A DNA stretch of 55,114 nucleotides from Hydrogenophaga sp. Root209 (GCF_001428625.1 NZ_LMIE01000001.1:501086-556199), one strand, 5' to 3'. Positions 19,716 through 28,322 are shown, counted from the first letter of the stretch. Notes: generated from the letters alone by a model not told the origin. A program made the numbers and translations.

Positions 19716-20899
19716 AGCGGCACCGTGTCGGCCTTGTATTCGAAGAGCCATTCGTAGCGCTCTTTCACGCGCTCCTCGCTCCACTGTTCGTCGACATAGC
19801 TCGCGGCACCATCGGCATGGGCGAGCTGCGGGTTGTGGAAGCGCTTGGCGTTGGCGGCGGATCCGTTGACGATGCGGCTGGTGCGGTCGATGCGTGCCCG
19901 CTCGAAGTGCTGCAACCCGAGCTCGGGGTCGCTCTTCCACGCTTCGAGGCAGCGCGCCAACACCAGGCCGTCTTCGAGGGCCATCACGGCGCCCTGCGCG
20001 AGGAACGGCAACGTGGGGTGGCAGGCGTCTCCCAACAGCGCGACGCGGCCGTAGCTCCAGCGCGGCAATGTTTCCCGGCCCATCAGCGCCCAGCGGTAGG
20101 GCGTGTGCAGCGAACGGATCAGGGTCTGCACGTCCTCGTGCCAGCCCTTGAAATCGGACAGACATTCTTCGACGCTGCCCACTTCGGACCAGGACTCCAC
20201 TTCCCAGCCCTGCTGCTCTACGGCACCGACGAAGTTCACGAGTTCGCCGCGGCGCATCGGGTAGTGGATGACGTGGGCGCCCGGGCCCACCCAGTTGTAG
20301 CCGTAGGGCTGGCGCAGGTGGTCGGGCAACCGGCTGGCCTCGATCACGCCGCGCCAGGCGATGATGCCGGAGAAGCTCGGACGGTCCTCGCCGATCAGGC
20401 ACTGGCGCACCTGCGAGTGCACGCCGTCGGCACCCACCACCACGTCCGCCACGGCGACTGTCGCGTCACCGCTGCGAACGATCACCTCGGCGCCGCATTG
20501 TTCTACATGGTCGATTCGCACGCCGGTCTTGATGGCGTCGGGCTTCATGGCCTTGACACCGTCGATCAACGCACGGTGCAGATCGGCCCTGTGCACCGTC
20601 AGGTACGGAAAGCCGTAGCGTTCGCGTGAAGTCGCGCCGAGGTCGAACAGGTTCCGGGTCTGGCCGGTGTTCCACAGCCGCACCTTCTTGCCCGCGGGTT
20701 CGGCGGCGATGCGCGACAGGGCGGGTGTCAATCCCAGCGCGTCGAGCACACGGTTGCCGTTGGGGCTGATCTGCAGACCCGCGCCGACTTCGCGCAGCTC
20801 GCGCGCCTGCTCCAGCACTTGAACGTCGAAGCCTCGGCGCATGAGCGCGAGCGCGGCCGTGAGACCCCCGATTCCTGCACCAACTACAACAACCCGCAT
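19712..20899 (-). CDS. FAD-dependent aromatic-ring monooxygenase
   Basis: A 395-residue class A flavoprotein hydroxylase, related to 3-hydroxybenzoate 6-hydroxylase and salicylate hydroxylase. The FAD fingerprint VGAGIGGLTAALAL is at 6-19, the DG motif is VVVGADGVHSQVR and the second FAD motif is ALLGDACHPTLPFLAQGA. It uses NAD(P)H and O2 to hydroxylate a phenolic acid, usually ortho or para to an existing hydroxyl. A 112-bp gap separates it from ubiX, so a promoter may lie there. The substrate is unknown. Confidence 0.92.
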   Translation of the reverse strand: MRVVVVGAGIGGLTAALALMRRGFDVQVLEQARELREVGAGLQISPNGNRVLDALGLTPALSRIAAEPAGKKVRLWNTGQTRNLFDLGATSRERYGFPYLTVHRADLHRALIDGVKAMKPDAIKTGVRIDHVEQCGAEVIVRSGDATVAVADVVVGADGVHSQVRQCLIGEDRPSFSGIIAWRGVIEASRLPDHLRQPYGYNWVGPGAHVIHYPMRRGELVNFVGAVEQQGWEVESWSEVGSVEECLSDFKGWHEDVQTLIRSLHTPYRWALMGRETLPRWSYGRVALLGDACHPTLPFLAQGAVMALEDGLVLARCLEAWKSDPELGLQHFERARIDRTSRIVNGSAANAKRFHNPQLAHADGAASYVDEQWSEERVKERYEWLFEYKADTVPL

Positions 20900-21011
20900 G
20901 ACTGCTCCTGTCTGAAAACGTTCGGCACTTTAAGTGGGTGGCGCATTGAGGGGAAACTCGAAATTTCTTTCAATTCATCGACAGCGGTTGTGAATGTTCC
21001 GCCGTGTGAAT

Positions 21012-21644
21012 TCAGGCCACACGCGGTGCGCTGGCCGCGGCGCCGATGCCGGCCCACCGCCGCACCAGCTGCGTGTCGATGTCGAACAGGTCCAGGCAAC
21101 GGCCCACCGTGTGGTTCACCATCTCATCGAGATCTTTTGGTCGCGCGTAGAGCGCCGGCACCGGCGGCATGATCACCGCGCCGTTTTCACTGGCCTGCAG
21201 CATGGCTTTGAGGTGGCCGTTGTGCAGCGGCGTCTCGCGCAGCATGAGCACAAGCCGGCGCCGCTCCTTGAGCACGACGTCGGCTGCACGGGTCAACAGG
21301 CCCGTGGTGTTGCCATACGCGATCTCCGACAGCGAGCGGACGGAACATGGCGCGACCACCATACCCATGGTCTTGAAGGAACCCGACGAGATCGTCGCGC
21401 CGATGTTCTTCGCGTGGTGCACCTCGGTGGCCAGCGCCTCGACATCCTTGATGCTGAAGTCGGTCTCCGCGGCCAGCGTGAGCTTGGCCGAATCGCTGAT
21501 GACCAGGTGCGTCTCAACCCCCGAGCTCTTCAGCACCTGCAGGATGCGGATGCCGTAGACCGCGCCCGAGGCGCCGCTGATGCCCACGATCAGCCGGCGC
21601 GGAACGGCGCGCGGGTCGATGTGTTGGGACGATGAAGGGTTCAT
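21012..21644 (-). CDS. ubiX: UbiX-family flavin prenyltransferase
   Basis: A 210-residue flavoprotein that attaches a dimethylallyl group to FMN, making the cofactor for UbiD enzymes. The landmarks are RLIVGISGASGAVYGIRIL at the N-terminus, SFKTMGMVVAPCS (FMN/phosphate site) and LVLMLRETPLHNGHL near the C-terminus. ATG 21644 starts about 17 residues before the first strand. Its presence in the operon strongly supports the UbiD at 10328 being functional. It may be a dedicated copy besides a housekeeping one elsewhere. Confidence 0.94.
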   Translation of the reverse strand: MNPSSSQHIDPRAVPRRLIVGISGASGAVYGIRILQVLKSSGVETHLVISDSAKLTLAAETDFSIKDVEALATEVHHAKNIGATISSGSFKTMGMVVAPCSVRSLSEIAYGNTTGLLTRAADVVLKERRRLVLMLRETPLHNGHLKAMLQASENGAVIMPPVPALYARPKDLDEMVNHTVGRCLDLFDIDTQLVRRWAGIGAAASAPRVA

Positions 21645-21755
21645 GGCGGTTGTTGGCGATGCGCGTGAAGCAAGTGCTGCACGATGATGGCGCCGCCACG
21701 CCGCCGGGCACCGCGGGTTCGCCCCAATGCCCATGAGAAATGCTCACATGGTCAG

Positions 21756-22682
21756 CTAAGTCGGCATCAGCGTTTTCGCCAGCTGCGACACCAGGTGCTC
21801 GGTGTCCCGCCCTTCCTTGATGAGCCAGTCGCAAAAGCGCTCCGCCACCGGGTTGCCGTGCCAGCCCGGAGCGATCAGGGCGAAGTACTGGCGCTTGCGG
21901 GACAGGGCTATGTCGAAGGGCACGCACAGCTTGCCGGTGATGATGTCGTCGGCCACCATCGACAGCGGCAGCAACACGACCCCCAGGCCTTCGGTCGCGG
22001 CTTGCAGCGCCAGGAACATCTGCTCGAACTGGAGCGCATGCGCGGGCCGCAACATCGGCTTTTGCGCCAGGGCCAGCCACTCCGACCAGGGCATCGGCTC
22101 GCTGTCGTAGCTGAGCAGCGTCTGCCGCTCCAGGTCCTGCGGGCGCCGCAGCCGGCCGCCCTCGAGCAGGTCGGGATGGCAGATCGGAAGGATGGTTTCA
22201 GTCATGAACGGGATCGCCACCACACCCTCGGGTGGCTGATACGCGCCGCGAATGGCGATGTTGTAGCCACCCGCTTCGAAATTGAGTGGTGCCGCGGAAG
22301 CGGTGAACCGGATTTCCACCTCGGGCGCGCGACGCTGGAAGCTCGACAGACGCGGAATGAGCCAGCGGATCATGACCGTGGGCGGCGCGTGCACGATGAG
22401 GGTGCGGGTGTCTCTCTGCTCGAGCAGGTGCGTGGCGGCGACTGAAATGCGGTCGAGCGCCGGCGTGACTGCAATCAGCAACGTGCGGCCCGCATCGGTC
22501 AGGGTCAGCTGCATGGGCGAGCGCAGGAACACCGGCGTTCCAAGCCAGGCCTCCAGTGCCGCGACCTGTTTGCTGATCGCGCCGTGCGTGACACCCAACT
22601 CGCGCGCCGCCTGCGTGAAGCTCACGTGGCGAGCCGCCGCCTCGAAGGCGCGCACCGCGTTGAGGGGTGGCAGCTTCCTCAT
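21756..22682 (-). CDS. LysR-family regulator (GcvA-like)
   Basis: 308 residues. LNAVRAFEAAARHVSFTQAA is followed by a helix-turn-helix with GVTHGAISKQVAALE, a pattern typical of the GcvA branch. ATG 22682 is chosen; the open frame to 22781 is not homologous. It stands at the head of the minus-strand operon and is divergent from the alpha/beta hydrolase at 22814, a classical position for control of both. The inducer is unknown. Confidence 0.88.
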   Translation of the reverse strand: MRKLPPLNAVRAFEAAARHVSFTQAARELGVTHGAISKQVAALEAWLGTPVFLRSPMQLTLTDAGRTLLIAVTPALDRISVAATHLLEQRDTRTLIVHAPPTVMIRWLIPRLSSFQRRAPEVEIRFTASAAPLNFEAGGYNIAIRGAYQPPEGVVAIPFMTETILPICHPDLLEGGRLRRPQDLERQTLLSYDSEPMPWSEWLALAQKPMLRPAHALQFEQMFLALQAATEGLGVVLLPLSMVADDIITGKLCVPFDIALSRKRQYFALIAPGWHGNPVAERFCDWLIKEGRDTEHLVSQLAKTLMPT

Positions 22683-22813
22683 GGAGCCCTGTGAGTTTCT
22701 CTCATATGGCAGCGATTTTAGAGCGTTGCCGGACGCGAGGCGCGGGCCACACTCCAGCAGCGAAGCGCTTTGTCTCACCATCCATGCGCGCGGGCATCAC
22801 AAGGAACCAAGAC

Positions 22814-23620
22814 ATGAACGATCAACCTCGGCTGCAAATGATTCCGGGCCCCGCGGCCCGATTGGCTGTCCATCGCTGGGGCGATGCCGCCGCGCCGGCC
22901 GTGCTGATGAGCCATTCCATCCTGGCGTCGAGCCAGATGTGGCAGGCACAGGCGGCGCTGCTGGCCGAGCGCGGCTGGCAGGTGTTGTGCGTGGACACGC
23001 GCGGGCACGGCCAATCCAAAGCGCCGCCGCCGCCCTACAGCATGGAAGATCTGGCCGCCGACAACATCAGCGTGCTCGATGCACTGGGCATCGCCAAAGC
23101 GCACTATGTCGGCCTGTCGCTGGGTGGCATGACGGGCTTCGGCCTTGGCATCGATCACGCAGAGCGGTTGCTGAGCCTGTGCCTGTGCGATGCCCGCGCC
23201 GACAGTCCCACGGCCACACGCGGCATGTGGAATGAACGCATTGCGGCGGCGCGGGCCCATGGCTGCGCGAGCCTGGCGGCCGTGACGCTCGAGCGGTGGT
23301 TTGGCCTCCCGTTCATCGCGCAGCACACCGAGCGCGTGGCGCCACTGGAGGCCGCCATCGGCGAGACGGCGATAGAAGGCTTTGTCGGGTGTGCCCAGGC
23401 GATCCAGGGCCTCGATGCCCTGCCACGCGTCGGGCAGATCCGGGCACCGACCACCTTCATCGTGGGCGCCAACGACGGGCCGTTCCCGGAAGCCATGCGT
23501 GCGTTGCAGGCCCTGGTGCCCGGCGCCAAGCTGGAGGTGATAGCCGATGCCGGCCACCTGCCCAACATCGAACAGCCCGAGGCTTTCAATGCGGCGCTGC
23601 TGCGCCACTTCGACAGATAG
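22814..23620 (+). CDS. Alpha/beta hydrolase, 3-oxoadipate enol-lactonase-like
   Basis: 268 residues with the alpha/beta-hydrolase fold. The oxyanion strand is PAVLMSHSILASSQMW, the nucleophile elbow is GLSLGGMTG with Ser near 104, the acid is in FIVGANDGPFP and the catalytic His in DAGHLPNIEQP. The sequence pattern is closest to PcaD-type enol-lactonases of the beta-ketoadipate pathway, though a carboxylesterase or ester-acid hydrolase is possible. AAGGAACCAAGAC precedes ATG 22814. It is divergent from the LysR gene across a 131-bp spacer. Confidence 0.87.
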   Translation: MNDQPRLQMIPGPAARLAVHRWGDAAAPAVLMSHSILASSQMWQAQAALLAERGWQVLCVDTRGHGQSKAPPPPYSMEDLAADNISVLDALGIAKAHYVGLSLGGMTGFGLGIDHAERLLSLCLCDARADSPTATRGMWNERIAAARAHGCASLAAVTLERWFGLPFIAQHTERVAPLEAAIGETAIEGFVGCAQAIQGLDALPRVGQIRAPTTFIVGANDGPFPEAMRALQALVPGAKLEVIADAGHLPNIEQPEAFNAALLRHFDR

Positions 23621-23645
23621 CCGGCAACCTATGTCCTCATAAACC

Positions 23646-23777
23646 GTAGGGCGCCAGAGTAGTTGCTCTGGCGCATCCTGGAAATCAAGGACTTACAAGA
23701 CCTCGTGCCACATGGGGGGCCCTGCCCTGGCCAAAGTTGACGCGATTGGCCTACTTCGCTGACAAAGTTCTTGCGAC
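23646..23777 (+). repeat. Direct repeat copy A with stem-loop
   Basis: It begins GTAGGGCGCCAGAGTAG and contains a perfect 9-bp stem (651-659 and 666-674 of the 23 kb block, GCGCCAGAG/CTCTGGCGC, loop TAGTTG). A shared tail follows that includes GGACTTACAAG and TTGGCCTA. The same arrangement recurs 3720 bp downstream (copy B). It directly follows the hydrolase stop, where the stem may serve as a terminator, and abuts a gene that has lost its 5' end. Confidence 0.75.
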
Positions 23778-23799
23778 TTGGCTTGCGGCGCGGAGGCTT

Positions 23800-24486
23800 G
23801 GGTCCACAAAGCAGTTTGGTCCCGTGGCCATCAACCGCGCCTATGGCAACTGGCAGTATTTCGGACGCTACCGAGATGCCTTGCTCCAGAACGCCGTCGA
23901 GCTGATCCAACTCTTTCCCCCCCGGAACATCGGCCAAAAACGGCGCCGACATCAAGCTCTGTCTTGACGCAGCAGAAGACATCGGGCGCTTTGGTCACAT
24001 TGGCACAGTCATCATCATTGGTGGTGACAGCGACTACATGCCTGTTGCGCAGAAGATCAAGGCTGCCGGCCGCACGTTCATCGGCATCGGTAACCGCAAG
24101 AACACGAACAAGCACTGGGCCAAGAGTTGCCATGAGTTCCGGTACTACGAAAGCCTCGTCGAGCAGGAGGCATCCGCCGAGACAGGGCCGGACGAAACTC
24201 CCGATCCTGTCGCCGAGACCCCGGCCAACCAGGCAGCAGACTTGTTGCGCCGAGCGGTTCACCTGCTCGCTGATTCCAAGGGCGAGCCATGGGTCAACAA
24301 AGCGACTGTCTTGCCGATGGTCAAGCGCCTCGACCTCACCTTTGACCCGAAGGACCACGGCCATGCAAGTTTCGCTGAGCTGTTGAAATCCATGGATGCA
24401 GTGATCGAACTGAGGAAGGGTGAAACGGATCACAAGATTCGTCTCCGATGTTGGCATCCGACCAGCAGTCGTTCTGGGCGTGCTGG
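23800..24486 (+). pseudogene. Broken NYN/LOTUS-type (DUF88) nuclease gene
   Basis: The remains of a protein with an NYN (PIN-like) RNase domain followed by a small C-terminal LOTUS/OST-HTH-like domain. The 5' end is missing; homology starts at about KQFGPVAINRAYGNWQYFGR. A run of seven C (23917-23923) shifts the frame: upstream codons read ALLQNAVELIQLFP and downstream ones continue one base later with AKNGADIKLCLDA and IGGDSDYMPVAQKI. Deleting one C would join them. The C-terminal part (NQAADLLRRAVHLLADSKGE) remains in frame. Loss of the start makes it a pseudogene even without the shift. Confidence 0.75.
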
Positions 24487-24500
24487 GATGTGGTCGCTGG

Positions 24501-25694
24501 TTATGAAGCCTCGCCCAACGCCTCCAGCGGTCCGAAGAACTCATAGCGCAGCTGGGCATCCGGAATGCCCAGCGCGCGGCCGCTGGCATACACCGATTGC
24601 ATGAACGGCTTGGGGCCGAGGAAGTACAGGTCCACATCGCGATCTGGCGGCAGAAGTTCGGCCAGCAACTGCTGGGTCACGAAGCCCACGGCGTGCGGAC
24701 TGTCCGTGTCGCGCGGCTCGTCGTATACATAGAACGGCTGCACGTTGGTGTGCGCCGCCGCCAGACTTTCGACACGGTCACGGAAGGCGTGGATGCCACC
24801 ATGTCGAGCCGCATGAATGAAGTGGATCGGTCGACCACCTGCGGCGCTCGCTTCCAGCATGCTCATCGCGGGCGTGATGCCCACGCCGCCTGTGACCAGC
24901 ACCAGCGGTCGCTGCGTTTTCGTGTCAAGAAGGAAATCGCCGCATGGCGCCTGGGCCTGCACGTCCATGCCCACTTGGAGGTTGTCGTGCAGCCAGTTGG
25001 ACGCATGGCCGCCGCTTTCGCGCTTGACGCTGATGCGGTACCACGGCTTGCCCGGCGCATCCGACAGCGAGTAGTTGCGCCGCAAGGTTTGCCCATCGAT
25101 CTCGAGCACGAGCGTCAGGTACTGCCCAGGCGTGAACGTGAGCAGGGGCTGGCCATCGATAGGTTCCAGGTAGAAGGAGGTGATCAGTTCGCTTTCCACC
25201 ACCTTGCGCGCCAGCCGCAGCGTGCGCGTGCCGCGCCAGCCGCCGGCGCGCGCTGCGTTGGCGGCATACACCTGCTCCTCGGCGTCGATCAGCAGTTGCG
25301 CCAGCGTGCCATAGGCTTCGGCCCAGGCCGCAATGATGTCGTCGCTGGCGACTTCGCCCAGCACCTCGCGGATGGCTTTGAGCAGACACGCGCCGACGAT
25401 GGGGTAGTGCTCGGGAAGCACGCCCAGGGCCGCGTGTTTCTGCACGATGCCCGGCAGGGCCGGCGCAATCGCATCGAGTTGGTCGATGTGCGTAGCGTAG
25501 GCCAGCACGGCGCCCGCCAAGGCGCGCGCCTGAGTGCCCTCGGCCTGGTGGGCCTCGTTGAAGAAGGCCTTGACCTCGGGGTGGTCGCGAAACATCAGCG
25601 CGTAGAAATGCCGGGTGATGTCTTCGCCCTTCTGTTTGAGCAGCGGCACGGTGGCCTTGATGAGGGCGATGGTCTGAGGCGAGAACTGGGACAT
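24501..25694 (-). CDS. hmp: Flavohemoglobin, nitric oxide dioxygenase
   Basis: Hmp oxidises NO to nitrate with O2 and NAD(P)H in the cytoplasm. The globin domain (about 1-140) contains the proximal-heme segment IVQKHAALGV. The ferredoxin-reductase domain has the FAD motif RRNYSLSDAPG, the NAD site VTGGVGITPAMSM and the C-terminal FGPLEAL. The 397-residue length is standard. It is divergent from norR, with a sigma-54 promoter at 25733-25748 upstream, so it should be NO-induced through NorR. Confidence 0.96.
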   Translation of the reverse strand: MSQFSPQTIALIKATVPLLKQKGEDITRHFYALMFRDHPEVKAFFNEAHQAEGTQARALAGAVLAYATHIDQLDAIAPALPGIVQKHAALGVLPEHYPIVGACLLKAIREVLGEVASDDIIAAWAEAYGTLAQLLIDAEEQVYAANAARAGGWRGTRTLRLARKVVESELITSFYLEPIDGQPLLTFTPGQYLTLVLEIDGQTLRRNYSLSDAPGKPWYRISVKRESGGHASNWLHDNLQVGMDVQAQAPCGDFLLDTKTQRPLVLVTGGVGITPAMSMLEASAAGGRPIHFIHAARHGGIHAFRDRVESLAAAHTNVQPFYVYDEPRDTDSPHAVGFVTQQLLAELLPPDRDVDLYFLGPKPFMQSVYASGRALGIPDAQLRYEFFGPLEALGEAS

Positions 25695-25732
25695 GTTTGG
25701 GAAACGGTTTGAAGTGGAGAGGCCTCTTCCAC

Positions 25733-25748
25733 TTCAATAAACGTGCCA
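25733..25748 (-). promoter_or_regulatory. Sigma-54 (-24/-12) promoter for hmp
   Basis: On the minus strand the bases read TGGCACGTTTATTGAA, matching the sigma-54 pattern TGGCAC-N5-TTGC in all key positions except the last C. Transcription would begin about 12 bases further, near 25721, giving a leader of about 27 bases before the hmp ATG. NorR is a sigma-54 activator, so the pairing is coherent. Confidence 0.75.
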
Positions 25749-25796
25749 GTCGGTTTGCACCCGCAAGTGCTTGATTCACATGAGGGTTTTTTCGTA

Positions 25797-25855
25797 TGTG
25801 GTTACTATGACCACATTCAGTTGATGTCCGATTGACCACACGTTGTTTCCATGAC
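25797..25855. promoter_or_regulatory. Three NorR-type GT-N7-AC operators
   Basis: Three GT-N7-AC elements occur: 25801-25811 (inside the perfect palindrome TGTGGT-N7-ACCACA, 25797-25815), 25826-25836 and 25845-25855, the last overlapping the norR ATG. E. coli NorR binds three such sites upstream of norVW. Here they lie about 50-105 bp upstream of the hmp sigma-54 promoter, and the last could also repress norR itself. Confidence 0.7.
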
Positions 25856-27359
25856 CACACACGCCACCGCCGAAGACCGGCATTTCAAGTCGCTGCTGGC
25901 CGCCGTGCGTGGCCTGGTGGCCTGCGACGCTGCGGTGCTGTTGCGGCTGCAGGAGGACGTCCTGGTGCCCGTCGCGGTCGACGGCCTCACAGACGAAGCC
26001 CTGGGCCGGCGCTTCCAGGTCTCGGCGCACCCGCGCCTGGCGCAACTGCTGGGCAGCACGCAGGGCCTGCGGTTCGCGGCGGACTGTGGCTTGCCCGACC
26101 CCTACGACGGCCTGGTGGCCGGGCAGCGCGAACTGCTGGCGGTGCACGACTGCATGGGCGCGCCGCTGCGCCATGCCGGTCAGTTGTGGGGGCTGGTGAC
26201 GCTGGACGCGCTCAACCCGCAATCCTTCGACGCCGTGGCCAGGCCACAGGTGCTGGCCATCGTGTCCCTGCTGGAAGCCGGCATCGAAGCGAGCGAGGCC
26301 TTGCACGCACTCCACGAGCGCGCCGCGCACGAACAGGCCCTGGCGCGCGAGCGGCACGCGGGTGTGGCGGCGCCGCGCGAGCTGGTGGGCAAGAGCGCGG
26401 CGATGCAGCAGCTCAAGCGCGAGATCGACACCGTGGCCACATCCGACCTCACGGTGCTCATCCTCGGTGAGACCGGCGTCGGCAAGGAACTGGTGGCGCA
26501 GCGCCTGCATGTGCGCTCGTCGCGCGCCGACCAGGCGCTGGTGCAGATCAACTGCGCCGCGCTGCCCGAGAGCCTGGCCGATAGCGAACTGTTCGGTCAC
26601 AAGAAAGGTGCCTTCACCGGCGCTGTGCAGGACCGCGTGGGCAAGTTCGAGCTAGCCGATGGCGGCACGCTGTTCCTGGACGAGGTGGGCGAGCTGCCGC
26701 TGTCGGTACAGGCCAAACTGCTGCGCGTGCTGCAGAGCGGCGAATTGCAGCGCCCCGGCAGTGACAGGCAACTGAGCGTGGACGTGCGCGTGCTGGCGGC
26801 CACCAACCGCGACCTGCGTGGCGAGGTCGCGGCCGGGCGCTTTCGCGCCGACCTCTACCACCGCCTCTCGGTCTATCCGTTGCAGGTGCCGCCGCTGCGC
26901 GAGCGGGGCCGTGATGTGCTGGCCCTGGCCGGTGGATTCCTGGAAGAAAACCAGCACCGGCTGGGCGCGCGCAACCTGCGCCTGACGCCCGAAGCCAGCG
27001 CCGCGCTGCTCGCCCACAACTGGCCCGGCAACGTGCGCGAACTGGAACACTTGCTCAGCCGCGCGGCGTTGCGCGCGCTGTCCGAACAAGGCCGCGGTGG
27101 GCGCTGGATCGGCATCGGGCCGCGTGACTTGGCGCTGAAGGCGGTCGGCGGGCCATTGGCGATGGCGGACATCGAGAACCCCCTGGGCGACGGCCTCGGC
27201 CTGCGAGAAGCCACCGAGGCCTTCCAGCGCCGCTGGGTCGAGGCTGCACTGGCTCGCCATTCCGGCTCCCTGGCACGCGCCGCGCAAGAGGCCAGCATGG
27301 ATCGCAGCAACTTTCACCGAATGGTGCGCCGCATGGGTCTGGTGCCAGGTCGCGGCTGA
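25851..27359 (+). CDS. norR: NO-responsive sigma-54 activator NorR
   Basis: 502 residues in three parts: an N-terminal GAF domain (about 15-150) that senses NO at a mononuclear iron in known NorR proteins; an AAA+ sigma-54 activation domain with Walker A GETGVGKE (206-213), the GAFTGA loop (253-258) and Walker B LFLDE (274-278); and a C-terminal Fis-type helix-turn-helix ([15 protein letters not shown]). It is divergent from hmp and should activate it in response to NO. The ATG sits inside an operator-like site, suggesting autoregulation. Confidence 0.94.
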   Translation: MTTHATAEDRHFKSLLAAVRGLVACDAAVLLRLQEDVLVPVAVDGLTDEALGRRFQVSAHPRLAQLLGSTQGLRFAADCGLPDPYDGLVAGQRELLAVHDCMGAPLRHAGQLWGLVTLDALNPQSFDAVARPQVLAIVSLLEAGIEASEALHALHERAAHEQALARERHAGVAAPRELVGKSAAMQQLKREIDTVATSDLTVLILGETGVGKELVAQRLHVRSSRADQALVQINCAALPESLADSELFGHKKGAFTGAVQDRVGKFELADGGTLFLDEVGELPLSVQAKLLRVLQSGELQRPGSDRQLSVDVRVLAATNRDLRGEVAAGRFRADLYHRLSVYPLQVPPLRERGRDVLALAGGFLEENQHRLGARNLRLTPEASAALLAHNWPGNVRELEHLLSRAALRALSEQGRGGRWIGIGPRDLALKAVGGPLAMADIENPLGDGLGLREATEAFQRRWVEAALARHSGSLARAAQEASMDRSNFHRMVRRMGLVPGRG

Positions 27360-27366
27360 GCCATTC

Positions 27367-27497
27367 GTAGGGCGCCAGAGTAGCTGCTCTGGCGCTCTCG
27401 AAAAATCATGGACTTACAAGCTCGTGTGCCACAGGGATGAACCGGGTGTCGCCAGATTTGATGCAACTGGCCTATTTCTCTGCCAGAGTTGTTGCAG
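27367..27497 (+). repeat. Direct repeat copy B with stem-loop
   Basis: The second copy of the element at 23646. It starts GTAGGGCGCCAGAGTAG, has the same 9-bp stem (27372-27380 with 27387-27395, loop TAGCTG), then GGACTTACAAG and a tail ending near GTTGTTGCA. It begins 8 bp after the norR stop and its right end coincides with the point where the neighbouring glutathione S-transferase reading frame loses similarity. The copies differ by scattered substitutions, so the duplication is not recent. Confidence 0.75.
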
Positions 27498-27624
27498 CCG
27501 GGGATGCGCTGAGTTCGAACAGGCGAATCTGGTGGGGAACACTCAACTCGCGCAGTGCGATCGCGACACGCTGCGAATTTGGTGTCTGCGCCGCATACAG
27601 CGTCGTCGTCTGCGGTTCGCTCAT
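27472..27624 (-). pseudogene. Truncated glutathione S-transferase gene (5' end only)
   Basis: ATG 27624 overlaps the nitroreductase stop (ATGA), so this was the next, translationally coupled gene. It reads MSEPQTTTLYAAQTPNSQRV and then VAIALRELSVPHQIRLFEL, the thioredoxin-like N-terminal domain start of a bacterial GST, normally about 200 residues. Similarity stops near residue 43 (about 27495), where repeat copy B begins, and a TAG ends the frame after 50 codons. The glutathione-binding and helical domains are gone. Confidence 0.7.
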
Positions 27625-28322
27625 GCGTCCTCGAAGCGATCGAAGTTGGCAAACTCGTGCACCTCGCGGCGGGGCATGGACATGCAGTTAACTGGCTCAT
27701 CGCGATCCGGATACCCCAGCGACATACCGCACACCGTCAGCTCGTGCTCCTTGAAAGACAGGTGCTGTGCGATGACGGGATGGAACCGCGCGAAGGACAC
27801 CTGGGGACATGTGCCCAGTCCGCGCGCGCATGCGGCAATCATCACGTTCTGGACCAGCAGGCCGAGGTCGAGCCAGCTGTGTGGTGCCAGGCGCCGGTCT
27901 ATGGTGAAAAACAGGCCGACCGGTGCACCAAAAAACCCAAAGTTCTTTTCGGTCTGCCGCATGCGGTTGGGCATGTCGGCGACGTCCACACCAAGTGCCT
28001 TGTAGTAAATCGCGCCGAAATCCCGCTGACGCTGGGCGTACTCGTTGGGCAGCGGGTCGGGGAAGTGGGGCGAGGGCGGCAGCTTGTTCTCGCGATAAGC
28101 GGCCAGCAACGCGGCCCCCAGCGTCGCCAACGGCTCGCCGGCGATGGCGTGCACTTGCCAGGGCTGGGTGTTGGAGTTGCTCGGGGCGGTGGCGGCGACA
28201 TTGAGGATCTCTTCCAGCACCGCACGCGGCACCCGGTCTGGCTTGAAGGCGCGCAGGCTGCGGCGCGACCGCAGTACGCCATCGACCACACGCGTTGTGG
28301 TCCCAATGTCGAACTGCGTCAT
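27621..28322 (-). CDS. pnbA: Nitroreductase, 4-nitrobenzoate reductase-like
   Basis: A 233-residue FMN-dependent nitroreductase. The motifs are LRSRRSLRAFK (phosphate/FMN contact), TAPSNSNTQPWQVHAI, GAPVGLFFTIDRRL and the C-terminal GMSLGYPDRDEPVN. It should reduce a nitro group to the hydroxylamine with NAD(P)H. It is coupled to the upstream lyase gene (ATGA, 28319-28322), which fits PnbA of the 4-nitrobenzoate pathway. ATG 28322 is chosen over the longer open frame. The substrate assignment rests on context. Confidence 0.85.
   Translation of the reverse strand: MTQFDIGTTTRVVDGVLRSRRSLRAFKPDRVPRAVLEEILNVAATAPSNSNTQPWQVHAIAGEPLATLGAALLAAYRENKLPPSPHFPDPLPNEYAQRQRDFGAIYYKALGVDVADMPNRMRQTEKNFGFFGAPVGLFFTIDRRLAPHSWLDLGLLVQNVMIAACARGLGTCPQVSFARFHPVIAQHLSFKEHELTVCGMSLGYPDRDEPVNCMSMPRREVHEFANFDRFEDA

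Noticed and set aside
23646-27497. Integron-type attC cassette array
   Set aside because: The repeats contain a stem-loop, but the GTTRRRY/RYYYAAC core pair is not evident and no integrase is nearby; the enclosed genes also run in opposite directions.
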